A stretch of 64,000 nucleotides of DNA from Accumulibacter sp. (GTDB taxonomy: Bacteria > Pseudomonadota > Gammaproteobacteria > Burkholderiales > Rhodocyclaceae), in assembly GCF_036625195.1 (NCBI RefSeq), contig NZ_JAZKUG010000001.1:930001-994000 (forward strand). Direction: 5' to 3'. Every line of letters begins with the position of its first letter. Positions within the stretch are counted from its first letter, which is position 1. Of the stretch, positions 63,652-64,000 are shown one piece after another. A program made the translations under genes and the position numbers. The notes under the pieces are model-generated. The model searched no databases. It saw only the letters and a program-made list of their open reading frames with translations, and was not told where the DNA came from.

Positions 63652-64000
63652 ATGCACCCCACGGCCCACCACGAGCCTTCGTCTACCGCGCCGGGCGCGC
63701 CGGCGACTCGCGGCCGGCGCAAGGACGCGCGCCCGTCCGAATTGCTGGCGGCGGGATTGGCGATCTTCGTGGACAGGGGCTTCGCCGCCACCCGGCTCGA
63801 CGATGTCGCGCGTCGCGCCGGGGTCGCGAAAGGCACCCTCTATCTCTACTTTCCGAGCAAGGAAGCGCTCTTTCAGGCGGTGATCGAGGATGGCATGGTG
63901 GCGGCGCTGCTGGCCGCCGAGGAACGGATGGCGGCCCATCAGGGCAGCGCCGCCGAGCTGTTGCACGAGTTGCTGCTCGGCTGGTGGCAGCAGATCGGCA
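63652..64000 (+). CDS. TetR-family transcriptional regulator, cut by the window end
   Basis: The first 116 codons are present. After a Pro/Thr-rich leader comes the TetR helix-turn-helix: ELLAAGLAIFVDRGFAATRL, DDVARRAGVAKGTLYLYFPS, KEALFQAV. The ligand-binding domain runs off the right edge. TetR proteins repress until an inducer binds, often controlling efflux or lipid genes; whatever lies to the right is the likely target. The perfect palindrome at its promoter implies autoregulation. Confidence 0.88.
   Translation, partial: MHPTAHHEPSSTAPGAPATRGRRKDARPSELLAAGLAIFVDRGFAATRLDDVARRAGVAKGTLYLYFPSKEALFQAVIEDGMVAALLAAEERMAAHQGSAAELLHELLLGWWQQIG

Overview
The window is GC-rich (mostly above 60%), densely coded and strictly bacterial. 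The gene content (RND efflux pump, Mrp-type antiporter, AsmA, OMPLA-type phospholipase, DegP, LitR/CarH-type MerR regulator, Tat-dependent lipoproteins) fits a Gram-negative proteobacterium, most likely a betaproteobacterium of the Rhodocyclales/Accumulibacter kind. That placement is inference from style and content, because no rRNA or tRNA gene is present. I saw no phage, IS element or CRISPR array.

Layout. 1-5 kb: the end of a PhoU-like gene coupled to a pyruvate-phosphate-dikinase-like protein that lacks the PEP barrel, a TM2 protein, a degenerate copy of part of the dikinase, a small secreted protein, a possible cation-antiporter remnant and a UPF0114 membrane protein. 5-13 kb: SH3 protein, AI-2E-type permease, YihY protein, SLC13 permease, patatin and GntP permease. 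13-18 kb: a large MscS-family channel divergent from a DUF2252 protein. 17.7-27.8 kb: an RND adaptor and pump, then a compact six-gene Mrp-like antiporter operon (E, F, G, MbhD/MrpB-like, C, D, with no MrpA head domain), then an outer-membrane factor with its own probable promoter. 27.8-34 kb: envelope genes (phospholipase A1, periplasmic binding protein, glycine-zipper lipoprotein, amidohydrolase, second patatin). 34-39.6 kb: AsmA-like protein and DegP protease, the latter with a PmrA/QseB-like box upstream. 40-43.5 kb: a 1165-residue RTX protein with three N-terminal repeat domains and a recent 408-bp tandem amplification. 43.5-44.7 kb: a toxin-antitoxin pair and a remnant of a DUF262 gene. 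44.6-46.4 kb: riboflavin synthase and a second AI-2E permease.

46.6-55.8 kb is the most coherent system. A B12-binding LitR/CarH-type MerR photoreceptor regulator is divergent from a tightly packed ten-gene operon: glutathione peroxidase, FolE2, FAD oxidoreductase, DUF1365, cyclopropane-fatty-acid synthase, chalcone-isomerase-like protein, MFS carrier, DUF3833 lipoprotein, short-chain dehydrogenase and NTF2-like protein. The conserved light-sensing residues and the repeat-bearing intergenic promoter suggest a light- or singlet-oxygen-responsive membrane-lipid modification programme.

56-64 kb holds a decayed DUF4143 ATPase, a Uma2 protein, a membrane aminopropyltransferase paired with a Tat-lipoprotein flavin oxidoreductase, a chemoreceptor, a vapBC pair, and the start of a TetR regulator with a clear self-operator.
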